From Martelella mediterranea (lineage in GTDB: Bacteria > Pseudomonadota > Alphaproteobacteria > Rhizobiales > Rhizobiaceae), in assembly GCF_004342225.1 (NCBI RefSeq), contig NZ_SMAR01000003.1, positions 149,288 through 213,287 of the forward strand: DNA of 64,000 bases, in the 5' to 3' direction. The notes under the pieces were generated by a model that saw only the letters and a list, made by a program, of their open reading frames with translations, ran no database searches and was not told the origin of the DNA. Positions within the stretch are counted from its first letter, which is position 1. Every line of letters begins with the position of its first letter. Position numbers and translations under genes: made by a program. Below are positions 8,677 to 19,706 of this stretch, piece by piece.

Positions 8677-9705
8677 ATGGCGGGGAATCCTGGCACAGAT
8701 GATGCCATTGGCGGACCGGTTCGTCACATTCCGGTTATGCTTGCCGAGGTGCTGGCTGTGCTTCAGCCATCGCCCGGCAAGGTCATTCTCGATGGCACCT
8801 TCGGGGCAGGCGGTTACGCATCTGCCATTCTGGATGCTGGCGCGAGCGTAATCGGTCTTGATCGTGATCCCATCGCAATTGCTGCGGCAAAGCCGCTCGT
8901 CGAAAAGTCCGGTGCGCGTCTCAGTCTGTACGAGACCCGGTTTTCCGTGCTCGATCAGTTTGCGCCAGACGGTGGCCTTGACGGTGTCGTCCTCGATATC
9001 GGCGTATCTTCCATGCAGATCGATGAAGCCGAACGCGGCTTTTCTTTCCAGAAAGACGGCCCGCTCGATATGCGGATGTCACGTGAAGGTGTTTCGGCAG
9101 CCGATGTGGTCAATCGGGCGAAGGTGAGCGATCTGACGCGGATCTTCGGTTTGCTTGGCGAAGAGAAGAATGCTGGCAAGATCGCGCGTGCAATCGACAG
9201 GCGCCGGCTTGAAACGCCGTTTGAAACAACCCGTGATCTGGCCTCGATGATCGAGACGGTCACGCCGCGTCGTGCGAAAGACAAGATCCATCCGGCGACC
9301 CGCGTATTTCAGGCGCTTCGGGTCTACGTCAATGATGAGTTGGGCGAGCTCGCCGCCGCACTTTTAGCTGCCGAACGTGCGCTGAAGCCGGGCGGTGTTC
9401 TGGCAGTTGTCACTTTTCATTCGCTCGAAGACCGGATTGTTAAACATTTTATTGCAGAAAGGCTGGGTAAGGCATCCGGCTCACGTCATTTGCCGCAGGT
9501 TACGCCGCCCCCGGCGCTTTTCTCGCAGGCGGGAAAAGCAATGATTGCGGCCAGTGCAGCGGAGGCGGATGTGAATCCGCGTGCCCGCTCTGCCAAGCTG
9601 CGTGCTGCCGTGCGCACGGATGAGCCAGCGCCGCATACAGGTCTGGATGCCTTCGGGCTGCCAGCTCTTGCTGATATTTCCCGCCTCGGAGGCCACGAAA
9701 GCTGA
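8677..9705 (+). CDS. rsmH: RsmH, 16S rRNA m4C1402 methyltransferase
   Basis: 342 residues, normal for RsmH (MraW). It begins MAGNPGTDD and enters the conserved region [10 protein letters not shown], then the SAM site [11 protein letters not shown] (about residues 48-58), VVLDIGVSS and later [14 protein letters not shown]. It methylates N4 of C1402 in 16S rRNA, tuning the ribosomal P site. The ATG at 8677 lies 17 bases after the mraZ stop. A reading frame open back to 8017 is only a fortuitous extension through mraZ. Confidence 0.95.
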   Translation: MAGNPGTDDAIGGPVRHIPVMLAEVLAVLQPSPGKVILDGTFGAGGYASAILDAGASVIGLDRDPIAIAAAKPLVEKSGARLSLYETRFSVLDQFAPDGGLDGVVLDIGVSSMQIDEAERGFSFQKDGPLDMRMSREGVSAADVVNRAKVSDLTRIFGLLGEEKNAGKIARAIDRRRLETPFETTRDLASMIETVTPRRAKDKIHPATRVFQALRVYVNDELGELAAALLAAERALKPGGVLAVVTFHSLEDRIVKHFIAERLGKASGSRHLPQVTPPPALFSQAGKAMIAASAAEADVNPRARSAKLRAAVRTDEPAPHTGLDAFGLPALADISRLGGHES

Positions 9706-10085
9706 TGCTGAGACCGCTCGATATCGTTCTCATTCTTGTTATGGCTGCAACGGCAGCGGTAACCTATACGATCAAGTATTCTGCCGAGGCGACACTGGAT
9801 GAGGTGCGGCGTCTGGATGATCAGATCGCTCTTGAAAAGAATACCATCGACCTTCTGGAGGCCGATCAGGCGCTTCTGACGCAGCCGGCAAGACTTTCGC
9901 GTCTGGCTGAATACTATGCCGATGAGCTGCAGCTTCAGCCCGCAGAACCGGAGCAGATTGCAACGCTCGACCAGCTTCCCCCGATTGCGCCCGAGCCGCC
10001 CGCCGAAGAGGATCTGCCGCCTTTGATGGCCGGAACCGCGCCTGATGGAACAGATGTTGTCATAACCGGATCGGTGACGCCATGA
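9705..10085 (+). CDS. ftsL: FtsL, division protein
   Basis: 126 residues: a short N-terminus, one transmembrane helix (DIVLILVMAATAAVTYTI, about residues 6-23), then a coiled-coil segment (about 30-75) and a Pro-rich acidic C-terminal tail. FtsL acts in the periplasm with FtsB and FtsQ and activates FtsWI septal synthase. Its ATG shares the A of the rsmH stop (TGATG), indicating translational coupling. Identification rests on topology and cluster position, since FtsL sequences diverge widely. Confidence 0.88.
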   Translation: MLRPLDIVLILVMAATAAVTYTIKYSAEATLDEVRRLDDQIALEKNTIDLLEADQALLTQPARLSRLAEYYADELQLQPAEPEQIATLDQLPPIAPEPPAEEDLPPLMAGTAPDGTDVVITGSVTP

Positions 10086-11827
10086 TCAAGATGCCCAGCC
10101 TTTTTTTACGTAAGAAGTCTGACAAGCCTGCCTGTGCCAAGCAGAGTGAACAGGTGGACAGTACGGTTTTCCAGGGAACTGCGAAAAAACGTGTCGGTCT
10201 TGCGCGCAGTCGGGTCACGGTGCTCACTGCGGCGTTTGTCGCCGTTTATGCGATCATTGGCGGGCGTCTGATCCACTATTCACTGGCTAAGGAAGACGGA
10301 ACTGTTGCCCGTGCAGCCGTACCTTATACGCTGGCCCGGCGCCCTGACATCGTTGATCGCAACGGCGCCGTTATGGCGACAGACGTCAGAATGATGTCGC
10401 TTTATGCCAATCCCTCAATGATCACGAGCCCCGACGATGTTCTGGAGGCACTGAAGCCGATCTTTCCCGAGCTGGATGTTTCGCGTGCTTATCGCCTTTT
10501 GAAATCCAAAGGCGAGTTCGTTTGGCTGAAGCGCCAGATCACGCCCAAACAGCAAAGTCAGGTTCTCGCCGCTGGTGTGGCAGGCGTCGGCTTCAGGCCT
10601 GAGGTGCATCGTTTCTATCCGGGCGGTCCGGAAGCTGCGCATATTCTTGGCCTTGTCGATGTTGACAATCGCGGCCTCTCCGGGATTGAGCGCTATATGG
10701 ACAAGACCGACGGTATCTCGAGCCTGATGGGGCTGGGGTTGACGGATTCGATCGAAATGAAACCCTTCGAGATTTCGCTTGATCTTCGGGTTGAGAGCAT
10801 CATGCGCGATATTCTCGTAAAGGGCATGGAGAAGTTTGAGGCGCTGGGTGCAACAGGCATTGTTCTTGATGCCAATACCGGTGAGATCGTTGCTCTGGCC
10901 TCAGTCCCGGATTTTGATCCGAACAATCCTCCGCGAGCGACAGATCCGCGAATGCTGAACCATGCAATTACCGGCGTTTACGAAATGGGATCAACCTTCA
11001 AGGCTTTCACGCTGGCCATGGGGCTGGAATCCGGCAAGTTCACACTCGATAGCCTTGTCGATGCAAAGACGCCGCTTTATTTCGGCAGCTCGCGCATTAA
11101 CGACGACCACGCGCAAAACCGCATCCTCACCTATCCCGAAGTCTTCACCTATTCGTCGAATATCGGCGCTTCGCGGATTGCGGCAGCTGTCGGGCCTGAT
11201 TACCAGAAGAATTTTCTCGAAGATCTCGGTTTGCTTAACCGGATCGAGACCGAAATCGGTGGCTCGGGTACACCTCAGAAGCCTGCAAAGTGGGGTGGTG
11301 TCTTTTCTGCGACCGTCTCCTTCGGGCAGGGCATTACAACAACCCCTCTGCAAACAGCTGTTGCTGCAGCTGCGCTGATCAATGGCGGCAAACTTATTCC
11401 GCCCACCTTCCTTCCGCGAACAGAGGCCCAGGCTGACCAGATCGCAAAGCATGTGGTTTCAGAAGATACCAGCAACAAAATGCGTTATCTGCTGCGGCTG
11501 AACGGAACGGATGGTTCTGGCCGAAACGGTCAGGTTCCCGGCTATCGTGTGGGGGCGAAAACGGGCACGTCCGAGAAGATTATTGATGGCAAATACGCCT
11601 ATGATCACAATTTCAACGCTTTTCTTGCGGCATTCCCGATGGACGATCCGCAGTATGTGGTTCTGGTCACGATTGATGATCCAAAGAAGGTAGAAGGTGT
11701 GCCGGGGCGCACAGCAGCCTGGAATGCCGGGCCAATGGCGGGGGAGATTATTCGCCGGGCAGCACCGATTTTGGGTGTTGATCCGGATTTTGGTGAAAAG
11801 GGTGACGGGCTTCTGGCATCCTACTGA
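10082..11827 (+). CDS. ftsI: FtsI (PBP3), septal peptidoglycan transpeptidase
   Basis: 581 residues. One membrane anchor (about residues 45-66), a pedestal domain, then the transpeptidase with all three penicillin-binding motifs: STFK with nucleophile Ser304, SSN at 358-360 and KTGTS from Lys493. It cross-links septal peptidoglycan together with FtsW. It overlaps ftsL by 4 bases (ATGA). A serine/lysine-rich cytoplasmic N-terminus precedes the anchor. Confidence 0.95.
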   Translation: MIKMPSLFLRKKSDKPACAKQSEQVDSTVFQGTAKKRVGLARSRVTVLTAAFVAVYAIIGGRLIHYSLAKEDGTVARAAVPYTLARRPDIVDRNGAVMATDVRMMSLYANPSMITSPDDVLEALKPIFPELDVSRAYRLLKSKGEFVWLKRQITPKQQSQVLAAGVAGVGFRPEVHRFYPGGPEAAHILGLVDVDNRGLSGIERYMDKTDGISSLMGLGLTDSIEMKPFEISLDLRVESIMRDILVKGMEKFEALGATGIVLDANTGEIVALASVPDFDPNNPPRATDPRMLNHAITGVYEMGSTFKAFTLAMGLESGKFTLDSLVDAKTPLYFGSSRINDDHAQNRILTYPEVFTYSSNIGASRIAAAVGPDYQKNFLEDLGLLNRIETEIGGSGTPQKPAKWGGVFSATVSFGQGITTTPLQTAVAAAALINGGKLIPPTFLPRTEAQADQIAKHVVSEDTSNKMRYLLRLNGTDGSGRNGQVPGYRVGAKTGTSEKIIDGKYAYDHNFNAFLAAFPMDDPQYVVLVTIDDPKKVEGVPGRTAAWNAGPMAGEIIRRAAPILGVDPDFGEKGDGLLASY

Positions 11828-11887
11828 AAACGAATCGTCGGGCGTTTTCTTGCGGAAGCCGCCCGTTTGAATGGGGAAGATGTACCG

Positions 11888-13351
11888 ATGTTGTTTCGTG
11901 ACTTGGCCGGAAACGCGTTTCCGGAACTCGGACAGGCACTGGCTGGTGATGCCGGTGCGCTTGAAGTGGCGGGCCTTTCCTCTGACAGCCGGAAAATCAC
12001 ACCGGGCATGGTTTTCGTCGCTATCCCCGGCACGAAAGCCGATGGCTCTCGCTTCATTGCGGATGCTGCCGAAAAGGGCGCAGCGCTCGTGGTTGCCGCC
12101 GGGTCGGCTGAAAATGTCTCAGTCCCCGTTCTGACCGTTGGTAATCCGCGCCTCTTTCTGGCGTTGGCGGCCAGCCGGTTTTATGGTCGACAGCCCGAGA
12201 CGATGGCGGCGGTCACAGGAACAGCAGGAAAAACGTCCGTTGCCTCTTTCACACGTCAGATCTGGGCTTTAGCCGGGCTTCAGGCCGCGATGATCGGGAC
12301 AACCGGCGTTATTGCGCCGGGTCGCAGTGACTATGGATCGCTGACAACACCTGATCCTGCGGCATTGCATGCGCTGCTTGCCGAGCTTTCAGATGCCGGC
12401 GTGACCCATGCAGCGATGGAAGCCTCCAGTCACGGGCTGGACCAGTATCGTCTGGATGGTGTGCGTCTTGCCGCCGGAGCCTTTACGAATCTCGGTCGCG
12501 ATCACATGGATTATCATCCGACCGTCGAGGACTATTTTGCAGCAAAAATGCATCTGTTCGACCGGGTTTTGCCGAAAGGTTCGCCCGCCATCATCAATGC
12601 TGATGATCCGTGGTCAGAAAGAGCGGTCAAGGTCGCCAGGGATGCCGGACATGACGTGTTGACCGTCGGGCGCAATGGAACGTTTCTGACCTTGAAAAGG
12701 GTCGAGCAGAAGCGCGACAGCCAGTTTGCCGAAATCAGTCACGGCAGTGAGATTTTCGAAGTTAGACTTCCGCTTGCCGGTGAGTTTCAGATTTCAAATG
12801 CACTTGTTGCTGCAGGGATTGCAATCGCCACAGGCGTGGAGGCGAAGACAGCGCTTGCCGCGCTTGAAAGCATAGAAGGCGCAGCAGGGCGCCTGCAGCT
12901 TGCAGGCCGGGCGGCGAACGGCGCTCTGGCCTATGTCGACTATGCGCACAAACCCGATGCACTCGAAAAGGTGCTGGCCTCCGTTCGTCCATTCACGACA
13001 GGTCGCGTTCTTGTGGTTTTCGGCTGCGGGGGTGACCGTGATACCGGCAAGCGCCCAATTATGGGTGAAATCGCCACGCGGCTTGCCGATGTTGTGATCG
13101 TAACGGATGATAATCCACGGTCAGAGGAACCGGCATCCATCCGGTCTGAAATCATGAAGGCAGCGCCAGGCGCGACGGAAATCGGCGACCGGCACGAAGC
13201 GATCGCTTTCGCAGTATCACAGCTTCAACAGGGCGACACACTGATTGTCGCCGGTAAAGGGCATGAAGAGGGGCAGACTGCCGGTGGTGTAACGCGCCCC
13301 TTTTCTGATCTTGCCGAAGTCAGAAAGGCATTGGAGGGTATCTCATCGTGA
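11888..13351 (+). CDS. murE: MurE, UDP-MurNAc-Ala-Glu:meso-DAP ligase
   Basis: 487 residues. ATP-binding loop GTAGKTS near residue 112, substrate motif [10 protein letters not shown], and the DNPR tetrapeptide ([11 protein letters not shown]) that selects meso-diaminopimelate over lysine, so the peptidoglycan should be the DAP type. It adds the third residue of the stem peptide in the cytoplasm. The ATG at 11888 is preferred over 11867 because GGGGAAGA (11873-11880) is 7 bases upstream. Confidence 0.94.
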   Translation: MLFRDLAGNAFPELGQALAGDAGALEVAGLSSDSRKITPGMVFVAIPGTKADGSRFIADAAEKGAALVVAAGSAENVSVPVLTVGNPRLFLALAASRFYGRQPETMAAVTGTAGKTSVASFTRQIWALAGLQAAMIGTTGVIAPGRSDYGSLTTPDPAALHALLAELSDAGVTHAAMEASSHGLDQYRLDGVRLAAGAFTNLGRDHMDYHPTVEDYFAAKMHLFDRVLPKGSPAIINADDPWSERAVKVARDAGHDVLTVGRNGTFLTLKRVEQKRDSQFAEISHGSEIFEVRLPLAGEFQISNALVAAGIAIATGVEAKTALAALESIEGAAGRLQLAGRAANGALAYVDYAHKPDALEKVLASVRPFTTGRVLVVFGCGGDRDTGKRPIMGEIATRLADVVIVTDDNPRSEEPASIRSEIMKAAPGATEIGDRHEAIAFAVSQLQQGDTLIVAGKGHEEGQTAGGVTRPFSDLAEVRKALEGISS

Positions 13352-14763
13352 GTTTGCTATGGACTTCAGCCGAAATGGTTGCGGCCATGGATGGCCGTCC
13401 CGTCGGCGAACTGCCTCAGGGCGTCACAGGCATTTCCATCGACAGCCGTTCGATCACGCCGGGTGAGGCTTTTTTCGCGATCAAGGGAGACCGCGTTGAT
13501 GGCCACAGCTTTGCCAGCATGGCGGCTGCCAATGGCGCATCGCTTCTTGTGGTTTCCGAGGCAAAGCTGCCAGCTCTTGGCCGTCTGATCTGCCCGATGA
13601 TCGTAGTCGATGATGTTCTCGAGGCGATGTATATGCTGGCCTCTGCGGCGCGTGCGCGGGCTCAAGTCCAAGTGATTGCAGTGACCGGCTCGGTTGGCAA
13701 GACATCGACGAAAGAAATGGTCGCAAGCGGGCTTAAGCCCTCCGGCAAGGTGCATGCCGCCGTTGCCTCTTTCAACAATCACTGGGGGGTGCCGCTAACG
13801 CTTGCCCGCATGCCCGCTGATACAGAGTTTGGCGTTTTTGAAATCGGGATGAACCATCCTGGAGAAATCCGGCCGCTGACAAAGCTGGTTCGTCCGCATG
13901 TTGCGGTCATAACAACAATTGCGCCCGCGCATCTTGGCAATTTTAACAGCATGAAAGAAATCACCGCCGCTAAGGCCGAGATATTCGAAGGGCTGGAGCC
14001 AGAGGGCTATGCGGTGCTGAACCGTGATATCGAACAGTTTGAAAGCCTTGCACGCACTGCCAAAAATACCGGCGCGCAGATTATTTCTTTCGGGGAGCAT
14101 TCGAAGGCCTCTTTCAAGCTGCTCGATTATCGCACGTGTGGCGACAAAGGACAGGTTCAGGCCATGCTTGGTTCTGATGAGCCTGTCTCGTTCGAACTCG
14201 GACTACCCGGACAGCACATGGCCGAAAATGCGCTTGCAGCGCTTGCGGCAATTTCTGTGGCTGGCGGTGACCCGATCGCAGCGGTGGAGGCATTGTCTGA
14301 AACACGTCAGTTGAACGGGCGCGGGCGGCGGCACAGGCTGAAGGCCGATGGCGGCGTATTCACCCTGATTGACGAGAGTTATAATGCAAACCCGGCTTCC
14401 ATGCGGGCTGCACTTGAGCTTCTCGGGTCGTTTGAACTTCAAGGCAACGGCCGCAGAATTGCAATTCTGGGTGATATGCTGGAAATGGGCGCATATGCGC
14501 ATGACGCGCATGAGGCTCTGGCGGCGCCGCTGGTCTCCTGTGGTGTCACAGATGTCTGGCTGGCAGGCGATGAAATGAAAGTGCTCAGAGATGCCTTGCC
14601 GGAAAGCATAGTTGTGGAATACCGCGCCAATGCACGTGAGCTGGCTGAATTCGCAAGCGGTGCTATCGCCGCCGATGATGTGGTGATGGTAAAGTCGTCA
14701 CTCGGAATCGGATTTTCCGATATCGTCAAAAAAATACTCGAAACCTATCCAGCTGACGTATAA
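13348..14763 (+). CDS. murF: MurF, UDP-MurNAc-tripeptide:D-Ala-D-Ala ligase
   Basis: 471 residues. The ATP loop is [11 protein letters not shown] (about residues 113-123), followed by [15 protein letters not shown] and [10 protein letters not shown], all typical of Mur[16 protein letters not shown] is the C-terminal family signature. It completes the UDP-MurNAc pentapeptide. The start is GTG at 13348, overlapping the murE stop by 4 bases (GTGA), so translation is likely coupled. Confidence 0.95.
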   Translation: MSLLWTSAEMVAAMDGRPVGELPQGVTGISIDSRSITPGEAFFAIKGDRVDGHSFASMAAANGASLLVVSEAKLPALGRLICPMIVVDDVLEAMYMLASAARARAQVQVIAVTGSVGKTSTKEMVASGLKPSGKVHAAVASFNNHWGVPLTLARMPADTEFGVFEIGMNHPGEIRPLTKLVRPHVAVITTIAPAHLGNFNSMKEITAAKAEIFEGLEPEGYAVLNRDIEQFESLARTAKNTGAQIISFGEHSKASFKLLDYRTCGDKGQVQAMLGSDEPVSFELGLPGQHMAENALAALAAISVAGGDPIAAVEALSETRQLNGRGRRHRLKADGGVFTLIDESYNANPASMRAALELLGSFELQGNGRRIAILGDMLEMGAYAHDAHEALAAPLVSCGVTDVWLAGDEMKVLRDALPESIVVEYRANARELAEFASGAIAADDVVMVKSSLGIGFSDIVKKILETYPADV

Positions 14764-14896
14764 GGCGGTCGGTAAGACGCGCTTCAGGCCGTGCAGATAA
14801 GGTTTCGCCGGGGCGCGACACATACACACAAACAGACCAGCGCGTGTTTTAAGCTGCTGCGCCGGTCCTGGCTGCCATCGCCGGAAAGGGGCGTTT

Positions 14897-15997
14897 ATGC
14901 TGATTTGGCTTGTGGAATTGTCTGACCGATTCCAGTTTTTCAATCTTTTTCGCTACATCACTTTTCGTTCCGGTGCTGCGGTGTTCACCTCGGCGCTGAT
15001 CGTCTTTCTTTTCGGCCCCCGCATTATTTCGTCTTTGAGGATACGCCAGGGAAAAGGACAACCAATCCGCGCCGATGGACCACAGACGCATTTCAAGAAG
15101 GCTGGTACGCCGACAATGGGCGGCCTGATGATCCTGGCTGGAATTGTCGGATCTTCTCTGCTCTGGGCCGATCTTTCCAATGCTTATGTCGTCGCCACGC
15201 TTCTGGTGACGCTCGGGTTCGGTGCCATCGGTTTTTACGACGACTATCTGAAAGTGACGAAACAGTCGGATAAGGGTTTTTCCAGCCGTAGACGGCTTTT
15301 CTTCGAGTTCGTGATTGCCGGTATTGCTGTTGCTTTCATGATGTATGCTGCCAATCTTGCCAGCATTGACGGAGCGACTCTCGGATCCGCGTTGACCTTC
15401 CCGTTCTTCAAGGATTTCTTTATTGACCTGGGGTGGTTCTTTATCCCGTTCGGTGCTTTCGTTATCGTTGCAGCGGGTAACTCTGTTAACCTCACAGACG
15501 GGCTGGACGGCCTTGCAACGGTTCCGGTTATCATCGCTGCCGGCTCGTTCGCCGTGATCGCTTATGTGGTCGGCAACTCGGTGTTCGCGACCTATCTGCA
15601 GATCAATTATGTGCCCGGTACAGGTGAGCTGGTCGTTTTGCTGAGTGCGGTTATCGGTGCGTGCATGGGGTTTCTCTGGTTCAACGCCCCACCCGCTGCA
15701 ATTTTCATGGGCGATACCGGATCATTGGCGCTGGGTGGTCTGATCGGGTCCGTAGCTGTTGCGACCAAACATGAGATCGTCATGGCGATCATCTGCGGTC
15801 TGTTCGTTCTGGAAGCACTATCGGTAATCATTCAGGTTGCGGTCTACAAGCGGACCAAGAAGCGCGTGTTCCTGATGGCGCCGATCCACCATCATTTTGA
15901 AAAACTGGGCTGGACCGAAAGTCAGGTCGTGATCCGCTTCTGGATCATCTCTTTCGGGCTGGCAATGCTCGGGCTTGCAACCCTTAAACTGCGATAG
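14897..15997 (+). CDS. mraY: MraY, phospho-MurNAc-pentapeptide transferase
   Basis: 366 residues with about ten transmembrane helices. The polar active-site loops are conserved: GTPTMGG (about residues 72-78), [18 protein letters not shown] and the HHHFE segment ([12 protein letters not shown]). MraY transfers phospho-MurNAc-pentapeptide to undecaprenyl phosphate, forming lipid I. A 133-base gap separates it from murF, one of the few spacers inside the cluster, so a local promoter is possible. Confidence 0.95.
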   Translation: MLIWLVELSDRFQFFNLFRYITFRSGAAVFTSALIVFLFGPRIISSLRIRQGKGQPIRADGPQTHFKKAGTPTMGGLMILAGIVGSSLLWADLSNAYVVATLLVTLGFGAIGFYDDYLKVTKQSDKGFSSRRRLFFEFVIAGIAVAFMMYAANLASIDGATLGSALTFPFFKDFFIDLGWFFIPFGAFVIVAAGNSVNLTDGLDGLATVPVIIAAGSFAVIAYVVGNSVFATYLQINYVPGTGELVVLLSAVIGACMGFLWFNAPPAAIFMGDTGSLALGGLIGSVAVATKHEIVMAIICGLFVLEALSVIIQVAVYKRTKKRVFLMAPIHHHFEKLGWTESQVVIRFWIISFGLAMLGLATLKLR

Positions 15998-16006
15998 GCG
16001 AAGGAC

Positions 16007-17419
16007 ATGATTCCGGTCAGTATTTTCAAAGGCAAAAAAGTTGCTCTGTTCGGGCTCGGTGGTTCGGGCCTGATAACAGCTCAGGCTCTGAGCGCCGGTG
16101 GCGCTGAGGTCGTTGCCTTTGATGATCGCGAGGAAAGCTGCCTCATGGCCGCCAGGGCCGGGATTTCTGTTGTTGATCTGCGTGAGGCTGACTGGAGCCA
16201 GTTTTCAGCACTTGTTCTTTCGCCGGGTGTTCCGCTTACACATCCAAAGCCGCACTGGACTGTGAACCTAGCCACCGATGCTGGTGTCGAGATCATGGGT
16301 GATGTCGAGTTATTTGCCCGCGAGCGCAGGGCGACGTGCCCGGATGCCAGGCTGATCGCGGTTACCGGTACCAACGGCAAGTCAACGACAACTGCATTGA
16401 TCGGCCATATTCTCAGAACCGCTGGCCGTGACGTTCAGGTGGGCGGCAATATTGGCCGGGCAGTGCTGGATCTCGAGCCTTTTGAGAGCGACCGTATTTA
16501 TGTCGTTGAGTGCTCATCCTATCAGATTGATCTGGCCCCTTCACTCGATCCTGATGCTGGCATTCTTTTGAACCTGACGCCGGATCACCTTGATCGTCAC
16601 GGGGATATGAAGCGTTATGCGGCGATCAAGGAGCGCCTTGTTGCCGGATCATCTGTCGCCATCATTGGTATGGACGACGATTATTGCCGCGATATTGCTC
16701 AGCGTCTTGTAGTTTCCGGCGTTGCCGTTGTGCCGATCTCGAAGTCTGTTGCAGGCCGGAGCGGAGGGCTGGCCTTTGATGGCGTGGCGGTTATGGCTTT
16801 CGAAAACGGGGGCTGGCGAACAGTTGCAGACCTTTCGAGCCACACGGTCCTGCGCGGGCGTCACAACGGCCAGAACGCGGCTGCTGCAATCGCTGCCTGC
16901 CGTTCCGTCGGTCTGAAAGATGAGGAAATCGCTGATGCCATGATGCGTTTTCCGGGGCTTGCGCATCGGATGCAGCCGGTTGCACGGCGTGGCGAGGTTT
17001 TGTTCGTGAACGATTCCAAAGCCACCAACGCTGATGCATCGGAACCTGCGTTGCAGACTTTCAACAACATCTTCTGGATTTTAGGCGGTAAGCCAAAACA
17101 GGGTGGTATCGCCTCACTTCAGTCATTTTTTCCGAAGATCAGCAAGGCCTACCTCATAGGAGAAGCGGCGGACGCCTTCGCCGAAACCTTGTCCGGCTTT
17201 ACTGAAATTGTGATGTCCGGCAATCTGGAGAAGGCTGTCAGAGCGGCGGCGGACGATGCTGCAACCAGCATTGATCCGCTGCCGGTTGTTCTGCTTTCGC
17301 CTGCCTGTGCCAGCTTTGATCAGTTCAGAAGTTTCGAAAAGCGAGGCGAGGCTTTTGTTGAATTTGTGTCGGCGCTTTCGGATGTGGAAATGCTTTTGCC
17401 TGCGGGCGGGGAGGCTTAA
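16007..17419 (+). CDS. murD: MurD, UDP-MurNAc-Ala:D-Glu ligase
   Basis: 470 residues. It has an N-terminal Rossmann-like segment ([17 protein letters not shown]), the ATP loop GTNGKSTT (about residues 122-129), and the downstream signatures ECSSYQID and [12 protein letters not shown]. It adds D-glutamate as the second residue of the stem peptide. Preceded by AAGGA six bases before the ATG and 9 bases after mraY. Confidence 0.95.
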   Translation: MIPVSIFKGKKVALFGLGGSGLITAQALSAGGAEVVAFDDREESCLMAARAGISVVDLREADWSQFSALVLSPGVPLTHPKPHWTVNLATDAGVEIMGDVELFARERRATCPDARLIAVTGTNGKSTTTALIGHILRTAGRDVQVGGNIGRAVLDLEPFESDRIYVVECSSYQIDLAPSLDPDAGILLNLTPDHLDRHGDMKRYAAIKERLVAGSSVAIIGMDDDYCRDIAQRLVVSGVAVVPISKSVAGRSGGLAFDGVAVMAFENGGWRTVADLSSHTVLRGRHNGQNAAAAIAACRSVGLKDEEIADAMMRFPGLAHRMQPVARRGEVLFVNDSKATNADASEPALQTFNNIFWILGGKPKQGGIASLQSFFPKISKAYLIGEAADAFAETLSGFTEIVMSGNLEKAVRAAADDAATSIDPLPVVLLSPACASFDQFRSFEKRGEAFVEFVSALSDVEMLLPAGGEA

Positions 17420-17422
17420 AGC

Positions 17423-18583
17423 ATGGTAAGTCGGGTACAACGCGGTGCAATTGCAGAGTGGTTCTGGACGATTGATCGCGGACTTCTGGCCGCTTTTGTC
17501 GTGCTCATGGGCATCGGCTTTATGCTCTCTTTCGCAGCCTCTCCGGCGGTTGCCGAAAGGCTCGGTTATGACAGCTTCCACTTTGTTCGCCGCCATGCAC
17601 TTTTTATTGTTCCTTCGCTCATCGTCATGGTGGGGCTATCGTTCTGCTCGCCACGGATGATCCGCCGTCTGGCTGTCATCATTCTTGTGGGCTCACTGTT
17701 GATGATGGTGGCTGCGCTGTTTTTCGGGACCGCAAATAACGGATCGAGACGCTGGATTGTTCTGTTTGGCTTTTCTATCCAGCCTTCTGAGTTTTTGAAA
17801 CCGGCTTTTGCCGTGGTTTGCGCCTGGCTTTTTGCAGAGCATCAGCGTTATCCCGATATTCCCGGCAATCTGTTTGCCGGAATGTTGTTTATCATTTCGG
17901 CTGTGTTGCTGATTGCGCAGCCGGACTTCGGCCAGACTGTTCTGCTTTCCATTGTCTGGGGTGGAATTTTCTTCATGGCGGGCATGTCGTGGATATGGAT
18001 TTTAGGGCTTGGCGGTGCTGGTGTTGCCGGGCTTCTGGCTGCTTATACCTGGCTGCCGCATGTGACATCGCGAATTGACCGGTTCCTGACCGGCGAGGGC
18101 GACAATATGCAGGTCGAGCTTGCCGCCAAGGCCATACAAAACGGCGGTCTCTTCGGTCTTGGTCCGGGCGAGGGAGTCTTCAAACGTCGTCTGCCCGATA
18201 GTCATACAGACTTTGTTTTCTCCGTTGCTGCTGAAGAATTTGGCATTTTGTTCTGTCTCTTTATTGTCGGCATCTATGCCTTCATCGTGCTGCGTGGTCT
18301 CACCCATGCCTATCGCGAACGTGATGACTTCGCGCGTTTCGCTGTCGCTGGTCTTGTCCTTCAGATCGGCATGCAATCGGTGATCAACATTGGCGTGGCA
18401 CTGCAATTGATGCCCGCAAAAGGCATGACGCTGCCGCTGATATCTGCCGGCGGCTCGTCGATGATTGCCACATGTATCGGCGCTGGTTTCATTCTTGCGC
18501 TGACGCGCCACAGGCCGGAAAAGCGCGCCCGCCAGGATCATTTTTATGAACCGGGCCGGTCGCGCGGCGTCGCTGCTGAATAG
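17423..18583 (+). CDS. ftsW: FtsW, septal SEDS glycosyltransferase
   Basis: 386 residues, a SEDS-family membrane protein with about ten transmembrane segments. It contains QPSEFLKPAF and PDFGQTVLL, and near the C-terminus PAKGMTLPLISAGGSSM, the SEDS signature. FtsW polymerises septal glycan strands from lipid II with FtsI. It starts 3 bases after murD. Confidence 0.95.
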   Translation: MVSRVQRGAIAEWFWTIDRGLLAAFVVLMGIGFMLSFAASPAVAERLGYDSFHFVRRHALFIVPSLIVMVGLSFCSPRMIRRLAVIILVGSLLMMVAALFFGTANNGSRRWIVLFGFSIQPSEFLKPAFAVVCAWLFAEHQRYPDIPGNLFAGMLFIISAVLLIAQPDFGQTVLLSIVWGGIFFMAGMSWIWILGLGGAGVAGLLAAYTWLPHVTSRIDRFLTGEGDNMQVELAAKAIQNGGLFGLGPGEGVFKRRLPDSHTDFVFSVAAEEFGILFCLFIVGIYAFIVLRGLTHAYRERDDFARFAVAGLVLQIGMQSVINIGVALQLMPAKGMTLPLISAGGSSMIATCIGAGFILALTRHRPEKRARQDHFYEPGRSRGVAAE

Positions 18584-18594
18584 GAACTTTCAAA

Positions 18595-19701
18595 ATGGAC
18601 CAATATTGCTTTTTTCTGGCCGCTGGCGGCACGGGGGGGCATGTTTTCCCCGCCGTCGCTCTTGCCGAAGAGCTACGCAAACGCGGGCATGATCCTCATC
18701 TTGTGACGGATAAACGCGCAGAGCGTTACGCCGACAGTTTCCCCGATGGTCATGTTCACGTCGTGCCTTCGGCAACCATCGGCTCGAAAAATCCAATTGC
18801 GATCATCAAGGCCGGATATACGCTTTTTAAAGGCTCACGCGTTGCGCGTGATCTTTTCAGTGAATACCGCCCTGCAGCAGTGGTCGGTTTTGGCGGTTAT
18901 CCAAGCGTGCCGCCGATTTATGCCGCCAGCAGTGCGGGCATTCCAACCATGCTGCACGAACAAAATGCGGTAATGGGCCGGGCAAACAAGATGCTTGCGT
19001 CGCGGGTCAACGCCATCGCGGGCGGCTTTCTGGCGCGTGGTGACAATCCGTTCTCCTCAAAGATTTATGAAACCGGGAATCCGGTGCGTCCCGCCGTGCT
19101 GGAGGCCGCAGCGGTGGCATACCGCCAGCGTCAGCCACGTGATCCGTTTCACCTTCTGATTTTTGGTGGCAGCCAGGGCGCACACTTTTTTGCACATGCG
19201 GTTCCAGATGCACTTGAAGCGCTTGATGACGATCTTCGTCCGCTCTTTCGTGTTACCCAGCAGGCGCGGCCCGAGGATGTCGATGACGTCAGGGCACGTT
19301 TTTCTGAGTTGGGTGTTGAAGCAGACGTGTCCCCGTTCTTTTCAGATATGCCGCGCCGGATCGCTGAGGCAGATTATGTTGTTTGCCGGTCCGGTGCTTC
19401 GACCGTTTCGGAAATATCGGTGATCGGCCGACCGGCTGTGTATGTGCCATACCCGCATGCTCTGGATCACGATCAGGCTGCCAATGCGGCGTTGGTTTCG
19501 GCCAATGGTGGTGCCGAGGTCGTTCGCCAGTCAGAGCTGACGGATACACGCTTTACTGAATTGTTAACCGAAGCCGTGAATGATGCGGACAAAATGCAGA
19601 TTGCAGCAGCAGCGGCGAGAAAGGCCGGGAAGCCTGATGCAACGGCAAGACTTGCCGACATGGCGGAGGCACTGGCTTCCCGCACAGCGATTGAAGGATA
19701 G
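18595..19701 (+). CDS. murG: MurG, lipid II synthase (GlcNAc transferase)
   Basis: 368 residues, GT-B fold. The N-terminal glycine-rich loop [16 protein letters not shown] (about residues 9-24) and the C-terminal domain motifs FGGSQGA and [12 protein letters not shown] are characteristic. It adds GlcNAc to lipid I on the cytoplasmic face of the membrane. Spacing of 11 bases to ftsW and 5 to murC indicates one transcript. Confidence 0.95.
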   Translation: MDQYCFFLAAGGTGGHVFPAVALAEELRKRGHDPHLVTDKRAERYADSFPDGHVHVVPSATIGSKNPIAIIKAGYTLFKGSRVARDLFSEYRPAAVVGFGGYPSVPPIYAASSAGIPTMLHEQNAVMGRANKMLASRVNAIAGGFLARGDNPFSSKIYETGNPVRPAVLEAAAVAYRQRQPRDPFHLLIFGGSQGAHFFAHAVPDALEALDDDLRPLFRVTQQARPEDVDDVRARFSELGVEADVSPFFSDMPRRIAEADYVVCRSGASTVSEISVIGRPAVYVPYPHALDHDQAANAALVSANGGAEVVRQSELTDTRFTELLTEAVNDADKMQIAAAAARKAGKPDATARLADMAEALASRTAIEG

Positions 19702-19706
19702 AGTAT